A program made the position numbers and the translations under genes. The notes below the pieces were generated by a model, which made no database searches, was not told the origin of the DNA, and worked only from the letters and a program-made list of their open reading frames with translations. Source: Paractinoplanes durhamensis (GTDB lineage: Bacteria > Actinomycetota > Actinomycetes > Mycobacteriales > Micromonosporaceae). Taken from it: 64,000 nucleotides of DNA. Positions 1-8,000 of this stretch are shown here, one piece after another. The stretch is from assembly GCF_016862175.1 (NCBI RefSeq), contig NZ_BOML01000033.1:153160-217159 (forward strand). The letters run 5' to 3'. Position 1 is the stretch's first letter. Every line of letters begins with the position of its first letter.

Positions 1-433
1 ACTAGTCCTGGTCGCCGCGAGATCTGCAGCAGCGGCGGCGCATTGACCACGTCCACAGCTGTCACCTCGGGCGCGGCCGTCCGGACCGCCGCCTCGATCC
101 GCCCGGACACCCCGCAACCCGTGGTCCGCACGCGCAGATGGGCGACGCCGGCGTCGTCGACGCCGAGAAGATCCGCGTCGGTGCCGGCCAGGGCGGCCAC
201 GATCCGCTTCGCCAGGGGTACGGGGTGCAGGTCGTGCACCAGGAGCAGGCTCGCGATCAGCGGATCCGCGCAGAGCTCGGCCGTCGCAGCCGGTCCGAGG
301 GCGGCCGTGATCCGGGCCAGGCCGTCGCCGTAGAGCCCGAGCAGCAGCCCGATCAGCTCCTCGCCGAGCGGGGCGCCGGGACCGAGCTGGGCCAGCACCT
401 GGTCGATCCGGCGGTTGGTCTCGACCGCGGACG

Positions 434-437
<4 letters not shown>
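1..437 (-). CDS. NifU C-terminal-like protein of a hydrogenase cluster (partial, runs off the window)
   Basis: The frame is open from a GTG at 435-437 to the window edge, giving about 145 residues without a stop. The N-terminal part is helical, with a stretch reading LLLGLYGDGLARI. The C-terminal part has the fold pattern of a NifU-like C-terminal domain (HLRVRTTGCGVSGRIEAAV), but only one Cys of the usual CxxC remains, so Fe-S scaffold function is uncertain. The GTG overlaps the TGA of the upstream hydrogenase small-subunit gene by 4 bp (434-437), so translation is probably coupled. Proteins of this kind are known companions of actinobacterial group 1h [NiFe]-hydrogenases, with a presumed role in cofactor assembly or electron transfer. 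The annotation rests on fold pattern and context. Confidence 0.7.
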
Positions 438-1405
<968 letters not shown>

Positions 1406-1503
1406 CCCCGGGATGCTAGGCCCGAGCGGACAAACCTGAAAGACCCTCGTCACTCGATCGGGTTCGGCCGGTCACCGTAAGCTTCTGGACCAAGGAGGCG
1501 GAG

Positions 1504-1992
1504 ATGCCGAAAATCGTCGAGATCCTGCCGCTGGAAGTAGTGGCCCAGTCGTTCCCGGCCCGGCCGGCCGCGCTCCCCGACGTCCGCGACTTCGTCCGCC
1601 GCCAGCTCACCGACACCCCGGTCGCCGACGACGACATCCGCCGCCTCTGCGAGCGCGTCGCCGATGTGCTCCTCGACGGCGCCGGCGCGACCGGCATGAT
1701 CCAGGTCTCGATGCGCATCTTCCCGGACTCGGCCGAGGTGGACGTGCTGTTCGCACCGTCCACTCCGGTGACCCCGGCGGCCGCTCAGATCCCGCCGGTG
1801 CCCAAGGACTGGCCGTCGTTCGCGGCCTGGCTCGGCCGGCGGTTGCGCGAGGAAGGCCTGACCATGGAGGCGGCCGCCCGCCGGCTCGACGTCTCCACCA
1901 AGACGATCAGCCGCTGGGTGGCCGGCACCACCGAGCCGCGGATGCGCGACCTCTACCGCATCCGGGAAGTCTTCGGCGAACCCTTCCAGTGA
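1504..1992 (+). CDS. Degenerate HATPase-like domain fused to an XRE-type helix-turn-helix
   Basis: This is a 162-residue protein with an ATG start and an AGGAGG-like ribosome site (aaggaggcggag) just upstream. Residues about 15-85 resemble the first half of RsbW-type serine-kinase/anti-sigma folds (FPARPAALPDVRDFVRRQL, then a helix and a beta-pair), but no N or G1 ATP boxes can be seen. Residues about 105-160 form a clear helix-turn-helix (MEAAARRLDVSTKTISRWVAGTTEPR). It is divergent from the hydrogenase genes (98-bp gap) and lies 15 bp upstream of the decarboxylase gene. It may regulate either neighbour; the role is inference. Confidence 0.6.
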   Translation: MPKIVEILPLEVVAQSFPARPAALPDVRDFVRRQLTDTPVADDDIRRLCERVADVLLDGAGATGMIQVSMRIFPDSAEVDVLFAPSTPVTPAAAQIPPVPKDWPSFAAWLGRRLREEGLTMEAAARRLDVSTKTISRWVAGTTEPRMRDLYRIREVFGEPFQ

Positions 1993-2007
1993 TCACGGGG
2001 GCCATGG

Positions 2008-3120
2008 ATGGACACTCCCTACCTTCTCGTCGACATCGCCGTCGCCGTCGCCCAGTACCGCCGCATCGCCGCGGCCTTCCCCGGCACCCCGGTCTACTAC
2101 GCGGTCAAGGCCAACCCCGAGCACGCCCTGCTCATCGAGCTGGTCCGGGCCGGCTGCCACTTCGACGTGGCCAGCCGCACCGAGATCGACCTGGCCCTCG
2201 CGGCCGGCGCCGACCCGTCCACGCTGTCCTTCGGCAACACCATCAAGAAGGCCGACGACATTGCGTACGCGTACGCCAAGGGTGTCCGGACCTTCGCCTT
2301 TGACAGTCTCGGTGAGCTGGAGAAGCTCGCCGAGCACGCGCCCGGAGCGGCGGTGATCTGCCGGGTGCTCGCCTCCAGCAAGGGGGCGCGGTGGCCGCTG
2401 AGCCGCAAGTTCGGGTGCGCGCCGGAGATGGCGGTCGACCTGATCCGGTGGGCGGCGGCGCACGGTCTCGACCCGGCCGGGGTCTGCTTCCACGTCGGTT
2501 CGCAGCAGCTGGACCCGGGCCGCTGGGAGCCGAGCATCGCCGACGCGGCCGCCATCTTCGCCCGGCTGGCCGCGGACGGCATCACGTTGCGCCTGCTCAA
2601 CTGCGGTGGCGGCTTCCCGGTCGACTATCAGACCGTGGTGGCGCCGATCGAGGAGTACGCGTCGGCCATCGCCACCGCCGTCACCAAGCACTTCCCGGTG
2701 CGCCCGGACCTGATGATCGAGCCGGGCCGCTACATCGCCGCCCCGGCCGGGGTCCTGCACACCGAGGTGGTGCTGGTGTCGCGCAAGTCCTACGCCGACG
2801 AACCGCGCTGGGTCTATCTGGACGTCGGCCGCTTCGGCGGGCTGGCCGAGACCGAGGACGAGGCGATCGAGTACCGCCTGACCACCCCGCACGACGGCGC
2901 GATCACCGCCCCGGTCGTGCTGGCCGGCCCGACCTGCGACAGCGTGGACATCCTCTATCAGAACGCGCACTACGAGCTGCCGCTGGCGTTGCGGCCCGGC
3001 GACATCGTGCAGATCCACGGCACCGGCGCCTACACCGCTACCTACGCGTCGGTCGGCTTCAACGGATTCCCGCCGCTGCGTACCGTTCTGATGGCCTCGG
3101 GGGGCGACGCCGTGCGGTAA
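2008..3120 (+). CDS. PLP-dependent ornithine/lysine/diaminopimelate-type decarboxylase (group IV fold)
   Basis: A 370-residue alanine-racemase-fold decarboxylase. K34 in YYAVKANP is the Schiff-base lysine. HVGSQ (from about residue 162), the GGGFPV phosphate-binding loop, EPGR (from about 238) and catalytic Cys about 310 in GPTCDSVD are all present. These match the ornithine/lysine decarboxylase branch better than LysA, which suggests polyamine (putrescine or cadaverine) formation; substrate choice between Orn and Lys cannot be read from sequence alone. The ATG at 2008 follows GGGGG at 1997-2001. It lies 15 bp downstream of the helix-turn-helix gene and may be co-transcribed with it. Confidence 0.88.
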   Translation: MDTPYLLVDIAVAVAQYRRIAAAFPGTPVYYAVKANPEHALLIELVRAGCHFDVASRTEIDLALAAGADPSTLSFGNTIKKADDIAYAYAKGVRTFAFDSLGELEKLAEHAPGAAVICRVLASSKGARWPLSRKFGCAPEMAVDLIRWAAAHGLDPAGVCFHVGSQQLDPGRWEPSIADAAAIFARLAADGITLRLLNCGGGFPVDYQTVVAPIEEYASAIATAVTKHFPVRPDLMIEPGRYIAAPAGVLHTEVVLVSRKSYADEPRWVYLDVGRFGGLAETEDEAIEYRLTTPHDGAITAPVVLAGPTCDSVDILYQNAHYELPLALRPGDIVQIHGTGAYTATYASVGFNGFPPLRTVLMASGGDAVR

Positions 3121-3133
3121 AGGTTCGTATGGT

Positions 3134-4084
3134 GTGCGCGTGGTGGAGCGGCTGGATGTGCTGCCGCCGTCCGAGGAGCAGGCCTATCGCCTGCTGGTGC
3201 GGATGGCGGGCGCCGGCGTGGACGAGTTCGCGGAGCGGGCCGGGATCGGGCCCGAGCGAGCCCTCACGCTGCTGGAGGGCCTGCGGCATCGCGGGCTCGT
3301 GACGGCCGGCCCGGCTTACCGTCCGCTACCACCCGATGTTGCGCTCGGTGAGGTGCTCCTGCGCGAGCAGGAGCACCTCGAGACCGCCCGGCAGATGGTG
3401 GCCGCGCTCAGCGAGGAGTACCGCAGCAACACCCGCTGGCGCAGCACCGAGCACCTGATGGAGATCGTGGTCGGCGCGCCCGCGCTGCGCGAACGGCTGC
3501 GCGAGATGCAGGACTCGGCCAAGCAGGAGATCCTCTGGTTCTGCCGGGCCAACCCGATCGCGATGCAGGGCCCGGAGAACGCCGAGGAGACGCCGGCCCT
3601 CACCCGCGGCGTGCGCTATCGCGCGATCTACGAGCGGGCCCTGCTGGAGAAGCCGGGTGAGCTGCAGAGCATCGTCGAGGCGGTCGGCCTGGGCGAGCAG
3701 GCGCGTACGCTCCCGGTTCTTCCGGTCCGGCTGGCCATCGCCGACCGCAACCTGGCGATCTGCCCGCTCGTCCCGGATGCCGCTCGCGGCGGCGGTGAGC
3801 CGAGTGCCGCGCTGATCCGCCCCTGCGAGCTGCTCGACGCCCTGATCGCGTTGTTCGAGAGCTACTGGGTGCGGGCGACGCCGCTGCTGGCGACGTCGCC
3901 GGAGGAGCCCGACCGGTTGCTGCTGTCGCTGCTGGTGGCGGGCATGCCGGACAAGTCGATCGCCACCCACCTCCAGGTCAGCAAGCGAACGGTGCAGCGG
4001 CGCCTGGACCGCCTGATGCTGGTGGCCGGCGTGGACAGCCGGGCCGGCCTGGCCTTCCAGGCGGCGAAGCGCGGGTGGCTCTGA
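3134..4084 (+). CDS. TrmB-like/LuxR-type transcriptional regulator
   Basis: A 316-residue protein with an N-terminal winged-helix (TrmB-like) segment (DEFAERAGIGPERALTLLEGLRHRGLV), a central domain resembling PLD-like TrmB sensor folds, and a C-terminal helix-turn-helix of LuxR/GerE character (LVAGMPDKSIATHLQVSKRTVQRRLDRL). The start is a GTG 13 bp after the decarboxylase stop; GTGs at 3140 and 3143 are alternatives. Such orphan regulators are common in actinomycetes and lack receiver domains. It is convergent with a 66-codon Pro/Ala-rich ORF that could be a target. Confidence 0.8.
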   Translation: MRVVERLDVLPPSEEQAYRLLVRMAGAGVDEFAERAGIGPERALTLLEGLRHRGLVTAGPAYRPLPPDVALGEVLLREQEHLETARQMVAALSEEYRSNTRWRSTEHLMEIVVGAPALRERLREMQDSAKQEILWFCRANPIAMQGPENAEETPALTRGVRYRAIYERALLEKPGELQSIVEAVGLGEQARTLPVLPVRLAIADRNLAICPLVPDAARGGGEPSAALIRPCELLDALIALFESYWVRATPLLATSPEEPDRLLLSLLVAGMPDKSIATHLQVSKRTVQRRLDRLMLVAGVDSRAGLAFQAAKRGWL

Positions 4085-4106
4085 CCGTCGTACCCGCCGA
4101 GCGGGA

Positions 4107-4307
4107 TCATGACGGCTGCCGGAAACCCGGCCGCACCGGCGCGGTGCACACGTCGCGCGCGGGGGCATGCGGAGCGACGTAGGTGCGGGGCGCTGGCGCC
4201 GGCGCGGCTGGGGGAGTCGCGCGGGCGGGTGCGGCCGGGGCCTGAGGCGACCCCGCCGCGGCTCGGACGCCGATCGGGGCGCCGGCGAGCGCTGGCAGTT
4301 GCCGCAT
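4107..4307 (-). CDS. Small Pro/Ala-rich ORF, 66 codons, function unknown
   Basis: The ORF begins MRQLPALAGAPIGVRAAAG and ends in a single-Cys tail (RDVCTAPVRPGF). A strong ribosome site, GAAGGAGA, sits 6 bp before the ATG, which is why it is listed despite its low complexity. There is no signal peptide or membrane segment. A GGACA-ccgga-TGTCC inverted repeat lies 50 bp upstream. It is convergent with the TrmB/LuxR-type regulator, 22 bp apart. It could be a regulatory or secreted peptide, or a chance ORF; translation needs proof. Confidence 0.4.
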   Translation of the reverse strand: MRQLPALAGAPIGVRAAAGSPQAPAAPARATPPAAPAPAPRTYVAPHAPARDVCTAPVRPGFRQPS

Positions 4308-4357
4308 GGTGGGTCTCCTTCGAGCAACCGGCGGTGGGGCAGCGGTTCAAATTTTGA

Positions 4358-4372
4358 GGACACCGGATGTCC
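4358..4372. promoter_or_regulatory. Inverted repeat upstream of the small Pro/Ala-rich ORF
   Basis: GGACA and TGTCC arms flank a 5-bp spacer. An AT-rich tract (tcaaattttga) precedes it, in the 165-bp gene-free stretch between the small ORF and the beta-sandwich protein gene. A plausible operator; the cognate regulator is unknown. Confidence 0.3.
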
Positions 4373-4428
4373 TGCGAAAAGACCCAAACCTGCCGCACCA
4401 ACGCCATGGCGCGATGTGGACACGGAAC

Positions 4429-4456
4429 GGGCCGCGCCGGATAACCGGCGCGGCCC
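4429..4456 (-). terminator. Strong hairpin after the beta-sandwich protein gene
   Basis: A perfect 12-bp stem (GGGCCGCGCCGG / CCGGCGCGGCCC) with an ATAA loop, 16 bp beyond the stop of the minus-strand gene at 4473. There is no long T run, as is common in high-GC actinobacteria. Confidence 0.7.
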
Positions 4457-4472
4457 GTGGATCACCCGCGGA

Positions 4473-4826
4473 TCAGACCGTGGCCTGGTAGAGGATCACC
4501 AGGTCGGAGACGGTGATCGAGCCGGGCCCGGCGGTGCGGGTCACGGTGAGTACGTTGTTGGTCGCCTGCAGGATTCCGTCGTCGATGACCTCGTGCCAGG
4601 ACCGCTGCGGCTCGGTGTCGAACGTCTGGGTCAGCAGGCTGGTGCCGTTCAGCGTCACCTCCAGGGTGGCGGTGCCGCTCGGGTTGACCCGGAACATGAG
4701 CACGGTCCGGCCACTGGCCAGCCCGGTGGCGCTGAACTTCCCGAAGTCGTGGTCGATGTCCCCGTTGGACTTGGGCAGCGTCTCGGAGCTGTCCTGAACG
4801 ACGACGTAGTCGGCGATGGTCGGCAT
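4473..4826 (-). CDS. Small beta-sandwich protein, function unknown
   Basis: A 117-residue protein starting MPTIADYVVVQDSSETLPK, with GGGGGACAAGAA before the ATG. The sequence alternates short beta-strands (TVLMFRVNPSGTATLEVTLNGTSLL, then NNVLTVTRTAG) and ends SDLVILYQATV, giving a jelly-roll-like pattern with no signal peptide. Longer upstream frames exist, but their codon use is poor. It is divergent from the SARP regulator gene (103-bp shared promoter region), so it may be under that regulator. I do not recognise the family. Confidence 0.65.
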   Translation of the reverse strand: MPTIADYVVVQDSSETLPKSNGDIDHDFGKFSATGLASGRTVLMFRVNPSGTATLEVTLNGTSLLTQTFDTEPQRSWHEVIDDGILQATNNVLTVTRTAGPGSITVSDLVILYQATV

Positions 4827-4929
4827 TTCTTGTCCCCCTTGGTATTGGGTGTTGCTTGTTTCCCACCCTGTGGCAGAGGGCTGGAACGACCGCTGGAACG
4901 TGCGCTGGAGCGGACTATCGTGCGGACGC

Positions 4930-7638
4930 ATGGACGCGGACGTGCGGTTCGAGCTGCTCGGGCCGTTCCGGGCCCGGCGCGGCGATCGCGTCCTGCCGCT
5001 GGGTTCCGCACAGCGGCAGGCGGTGCTGGCCACGCTGCTCCTGCGGCCAGGACGGCCATTCGGCCGGGACGCTCTCATCCGCGCCGTCTGGGGTGAGGAT
5101 TCCCCGGCGTACGCGGTGAATCAGCTCCAGAAGCACATGTCGGCCCTGCGCCGGGCCCTCACCCCGGACCGCGTCCTCACCTGGACCGACCACGGCTACG
5201 TCCTGACCGTGCCGCCCGGCGCCCGCGACCTCGACGAGTTCGAGCAGGCCGTCGCCCGCGCCCGGGAGACCGGCGACCCGGCCGCGTACCGGGCTGCCCT
5301 GGCGCTGTGGCGCGGACCGTTCTGCGCCGGCCTGCCCGGCCCGCTCCTGGCCGCCGAGCGCCGCCGGCTCGACGAGCAGCGGCTCGCGGTCGAGGCCGAC
5401 CGGTGCGCGGCCGAGCTGGACCGGCCCGGTCGCGCCGACGTCACCGGCGACCTGCGCCGGCTGGTCGCCGAGCACCCGGCCGACGAACGGCTGTGCGGCC
5501 TGCTCATGCTGGCCCTGCACCGCACCGGCCACCGCCCGGCCGCGCTGGCCGAGTTCCGCCGCATCGACCGGCTGCTGCGCGAGGAGTACGGCGTCGAACC
5601 GGCCGCCGCCCTGCAGACCCTGCACCGCCGCGTCCTCGACGCCGACCCGGCCCTGGAGTCGCCCGCCGCCGCGCCGGTCGCCCCGATGCAGCTGCCGTCC
5701 GGGCTGCCCGGGTTCGTCGACCGGGAGTCCGAGCTGGACCGGCTGGACGCCCTGACCGACGGCCGCGACCCGGCCACCGTCGCGGTGCTGAGCGGCACCG
5801 CCGGCGTCGGCAAGACCAGCCTCGCGGTCCACTGGGCGCACCAGGCCCGGCCCGGTTTCCCGGACGGCCAGCTCTACGCCGACCTGCGCGGCTTCGACCC
5901 GGACGGGGTGCCGGCCGACCCGGCCGAGGTGCTCCGCGGGTTCCTCGCCGCGCTGTCCGTCACCGCCGTGCCGCCGGGCCTGGCCGCGCAGACCGCCCTC
6001 TACCGCAGCCTGCTCGCCGGCCGCCGGATGCTGGTGCTGCTCGACAACGCCCGGAGCAGCGAACAGGTGCGCCCGCTGCTGCCCGGCACCCCCGGCTGCC
6101 TCACCGTGGTGACCAGCCGCAACGAGCTGACCGGCCTGGCGGTGGCCGAGGGCGCCCGGCCGATCACCCTGGAACGGCCCGGCTACGCGGCGGCCCGGCT
6201 GCTGCTCCGGGCCCGGCTCGGCGACGACCGGGTGGCCGCCGAACCGGCCGCGGTGACCGCGCTCATCGGTGCCTGCGCCCGGCTGCCGCTGGCCCTCGCG
6301 GTGGTGGCGGCCCGGGCGGTGGCCCGCCCCGGCATCTCCCTCGGCACGGTCGCCGAGCAGGTGCTCGACGGGCCGGCCGAGGACCGCAGCACCGATGTTC
6401 GGGCCGCGTTCGACTGGTCCTACCAGCAGCTCACCCGGCCCGGGGCGCGCCTGTTCCGGTTGCTCGGGCCGCATCCCGGGCCCGGGTTCGGGGTGGCCGC
6501 GGCGGCCAGCGCGGCCGGCCTGCCGGTGCCGGCGGTGCGGCGACTGCTGGCCGAACTGGCCGGGGCGCACCTGATCCGGGAGCAGCCGGACGGGCGGTAT
6601 GAGGTGCACGATCTGCTCCGGTCGTACGCCATCAGTCGGCACCTGCACGACGATCCGGACGAGGACCGCCGGGCCGCGACCACCCGCCTGCTCGATCATT
6701 ATCTGCACTCCGCGCATGGCGCGGATGTGCTGCTCAAGCCGCACCGCGACGACCGGTTGCCGCTCGCCGCCGCGCTCGCCGGGGTGACGCCGGCGTCGTT
6801 CGCCGGCCGACCGGACGCCGCGGCGTGGCTGACCGCCGAGCTCCCGGTGCTGATCGCGCTGGTGCGGCGCACGGCCGAGCTCGGGCGGCCGGTGGTGCGG
6901 CTCGCCTGGACCATGGTGTCCTTTCTGGACTATGCCGGGTATTGGCAGGAAAAGGTCGACGTGCTCGATGCGGCCCTGGCCGCCGCGCAGCGCCTCGACG
7001 ACCCGGAACTGTGCGCCGAGACCCATCGGATGCTCGGATCGGCGCAGGTCAGGCTGGGTCGCTTCCGGGCCGCGCACGTGCACCTCGACCAGGCGCTGGC
7101 GCTCTGTGCCGGGCCCGGCGGACGGGCCCGGGTGCACCGGACGGCGGCGTGGGTGCTGGAACGGCAGGGCCGGCATGCCGAGGCGCTCGACCGGGCCCGA
7201 TGCGCGCTCGCCGATCATCACGCCGCCGGGAATCGGGTGGGGGAGGGGCGTGCGCTGAACGCGCTCGGCTGGTTCCATGCGCGACTCGGCGACCATCGGC
7301 GGGCTCTCGTGCGATGTGCGGCGGCGGTCGATCGGCAGCGGCTTCTGGGGGACCGGTTCGGCGAGGCGGAGACCCTGGACAGTCTCGGGTTCATCTATCG
7401 CAACCTGGGCGAATATGCCGCCGCGGCGGTGCACTATCGGTGGGCGGCCGGGCTCTACCGGGATTTCGGCGATCGCTTCAACGAGGCGGACACCCTGGTG
7501 TCGCTCGGCGACACCTACCGCGACGACGGGGCGATCGGGACGGCGCGCGAGGCCTGGCGTACGGCGTTGGAGATCTTCGAGATTCTCGAACATCCGGACG
7601 CCGGCGGGGTGCGTGTCCGATTGCGGACCGCCCCTTGA
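4930..7638 (+). CDS. AfsR/SARP-type regulator with NB-ARC ATPase and TPR domains
   Basis: A 902-residue multi-domain activator. Residues about 1-95 form an OmpR-type winged helix (VRFELLGPFRARRGDRVLPL), about 100-245 a bacterial transcriptional activation domain (ending FRRIDRLLREEYGVEP), about 260-560 an NB-ARC ATPase with P-loop GTAGVGKTS at 289-297, and the C-terminal 280 residues TPR-like helices (LGSAQVRLGRFRAAHVHLDQAL and similar units). The ATG at 4930 begins directly before the conserved VRFELLGP. Such proteins usually activate a nearby secondary-metabolite cluster. Here the next gene, 44 bp on, encodes a precursor-like peptide followed by a radical SAM maturase, so pathway control is a reasonable inference. 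Confidence 0.9.
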   Translation: MDADVRFELLGPFRARRGDRVLPLGSAQRQAVLATLLLRPGRPFGRDALIRAVWGEDSPAYAVNQLQKHMSALRRALTPDRVLTWTDHGYVLTVPPGARDLDEFEQAVARARETGDPAAYRAALALWRGPFCAGLPGPLLAAERRRLDEQRLAVEADRCAAELDRPGRADVTGDLRRLVAEHPADERLCGLLMLALHRTGHRPAALAEFRRIDRLLREEYGVEPAAALQTLHRRVLDADPALESPAAAPVAPMQLPSGLPGFVDRESELDRLDALTDGRDPATVAVLSGTAGVGKTSLAVHWAHQARPGFPDGQLYADLRGFDPDGVPADPAEVLRGFLAALSVTAVPPGLAAQTALYRSLLAGRRMLVLLDNARSSEQVRPLLPGTPGCLTVVTSRNELTGLAVAEGARPITLERPGYAAARLLLRARLGDDRVAAEPAAVTALIGACARLPLALAVVAARAVARPGISLGTVAEQVLDGPAEDRSTDVRAAFDWSYQQLTRPGARLFRLLGPHPGPGFGVAAAASAAGLPVPAVRRLLAELAGAHLIREQPDGRYEVHDLLRSYAISRHLHDDPDEDRRAATTRLLDHYLHSAHGADVLLKPHRDDRLPLAAALAGVTPASFAGRPDAAAWLTAELPVLIALVRRTAELGRPVVRLAWTMVSFLDYAGYWQEKVDVLDAALAAAQRLDDPELCAETHRMLGSAQVRLGRFRAAHVHLDQALALCAGPGGRARVHRTAAWVLERQGRHAEALDRARCALADHHAAGNRVGEGRALNALGWFHARLGDHRRALVRCAAAVDRQRLLGDRFGEAETLDSLGFIYRNLGEYAAAAVHYRWAAGLYRDFGDRFNEADTLVSLGDTYRDDGAIGTAREAWRTALEIFEILEHPDAGGVRVRLRTAP

Positions 7639-7682
7639 CCGGTCAGCGGTGGTGCGCGTTTCATCGGGGCCGGAGGTCAGCC

Positions 7683-8000
7683 ATGACGACCACGCGGATC
7701 ACCCGACAGGACCTCGACAACCTCGCCGAGAAGATCGCCGGCCTGCAGCTGGACGAGCACGAGACGTCGGTGATGCTGGCCGTCTTCGCGCTCGCCGTCG
7801 ACTCGCTCGGCCGCACCCTGCCCGATGTCCTGGTGCAGCGGAGCACACCCGGCGTGACGATCATCCAGGACGGCCCGTTGCCGGACCTCGGAACCATCTT
7901 CGACCAGGCGTTCGCACCGTCCGCTGCCGCTTCCGCCGCCGGTGACGACGACGGCAAGGACGACACGGTGGCGGTGACGTTCGGAAAGATCGGGCGGTGA
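7683..8000 (+). CDS. Putative RiPP precursor peptide
   Basis: A 105-residue peptide with an ATG after GGAGGTCAGCC. The N-terminal half (ITRQDLDNLAEKIAGLQLDEHE, then a hydrophobic helix TSVMLAVFALAVDSLG) resembles helical leader regions of actinobacterial RiPP precursors. The C-terminal part has an Ala/Ser stretch, an acidic GDDDGKDD run and the tail TVAVTFGKIGR as a possible core. There is no Cys, and no signal peptide or strong membrane helix. Its last codons overlap the radical SAM gene by 4 bp (GTGA), so the two are translationally coupled. No family assignment is made; the call depends on context and leader-like pattern. Confidence 0.65.
   Translation: MTTTRITRQDLDNLAEKIAGLQLDEHETSVMLAVFALAVDSLGRTLPDVLVQRSTPGVTIIQDGPLPDLGTIFDQAFAPSAAASAAGDDDGKDDTVAVTFGKIGR

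Noticed and set aside
4915..7593. An open frame of 892 codons on the minus strand opposite the SARP regulator
   Set aside because: High-GC shadow of the real gene: no ribosome site, low-complexity Arg/Gly/Pro content, no recognisable domain.
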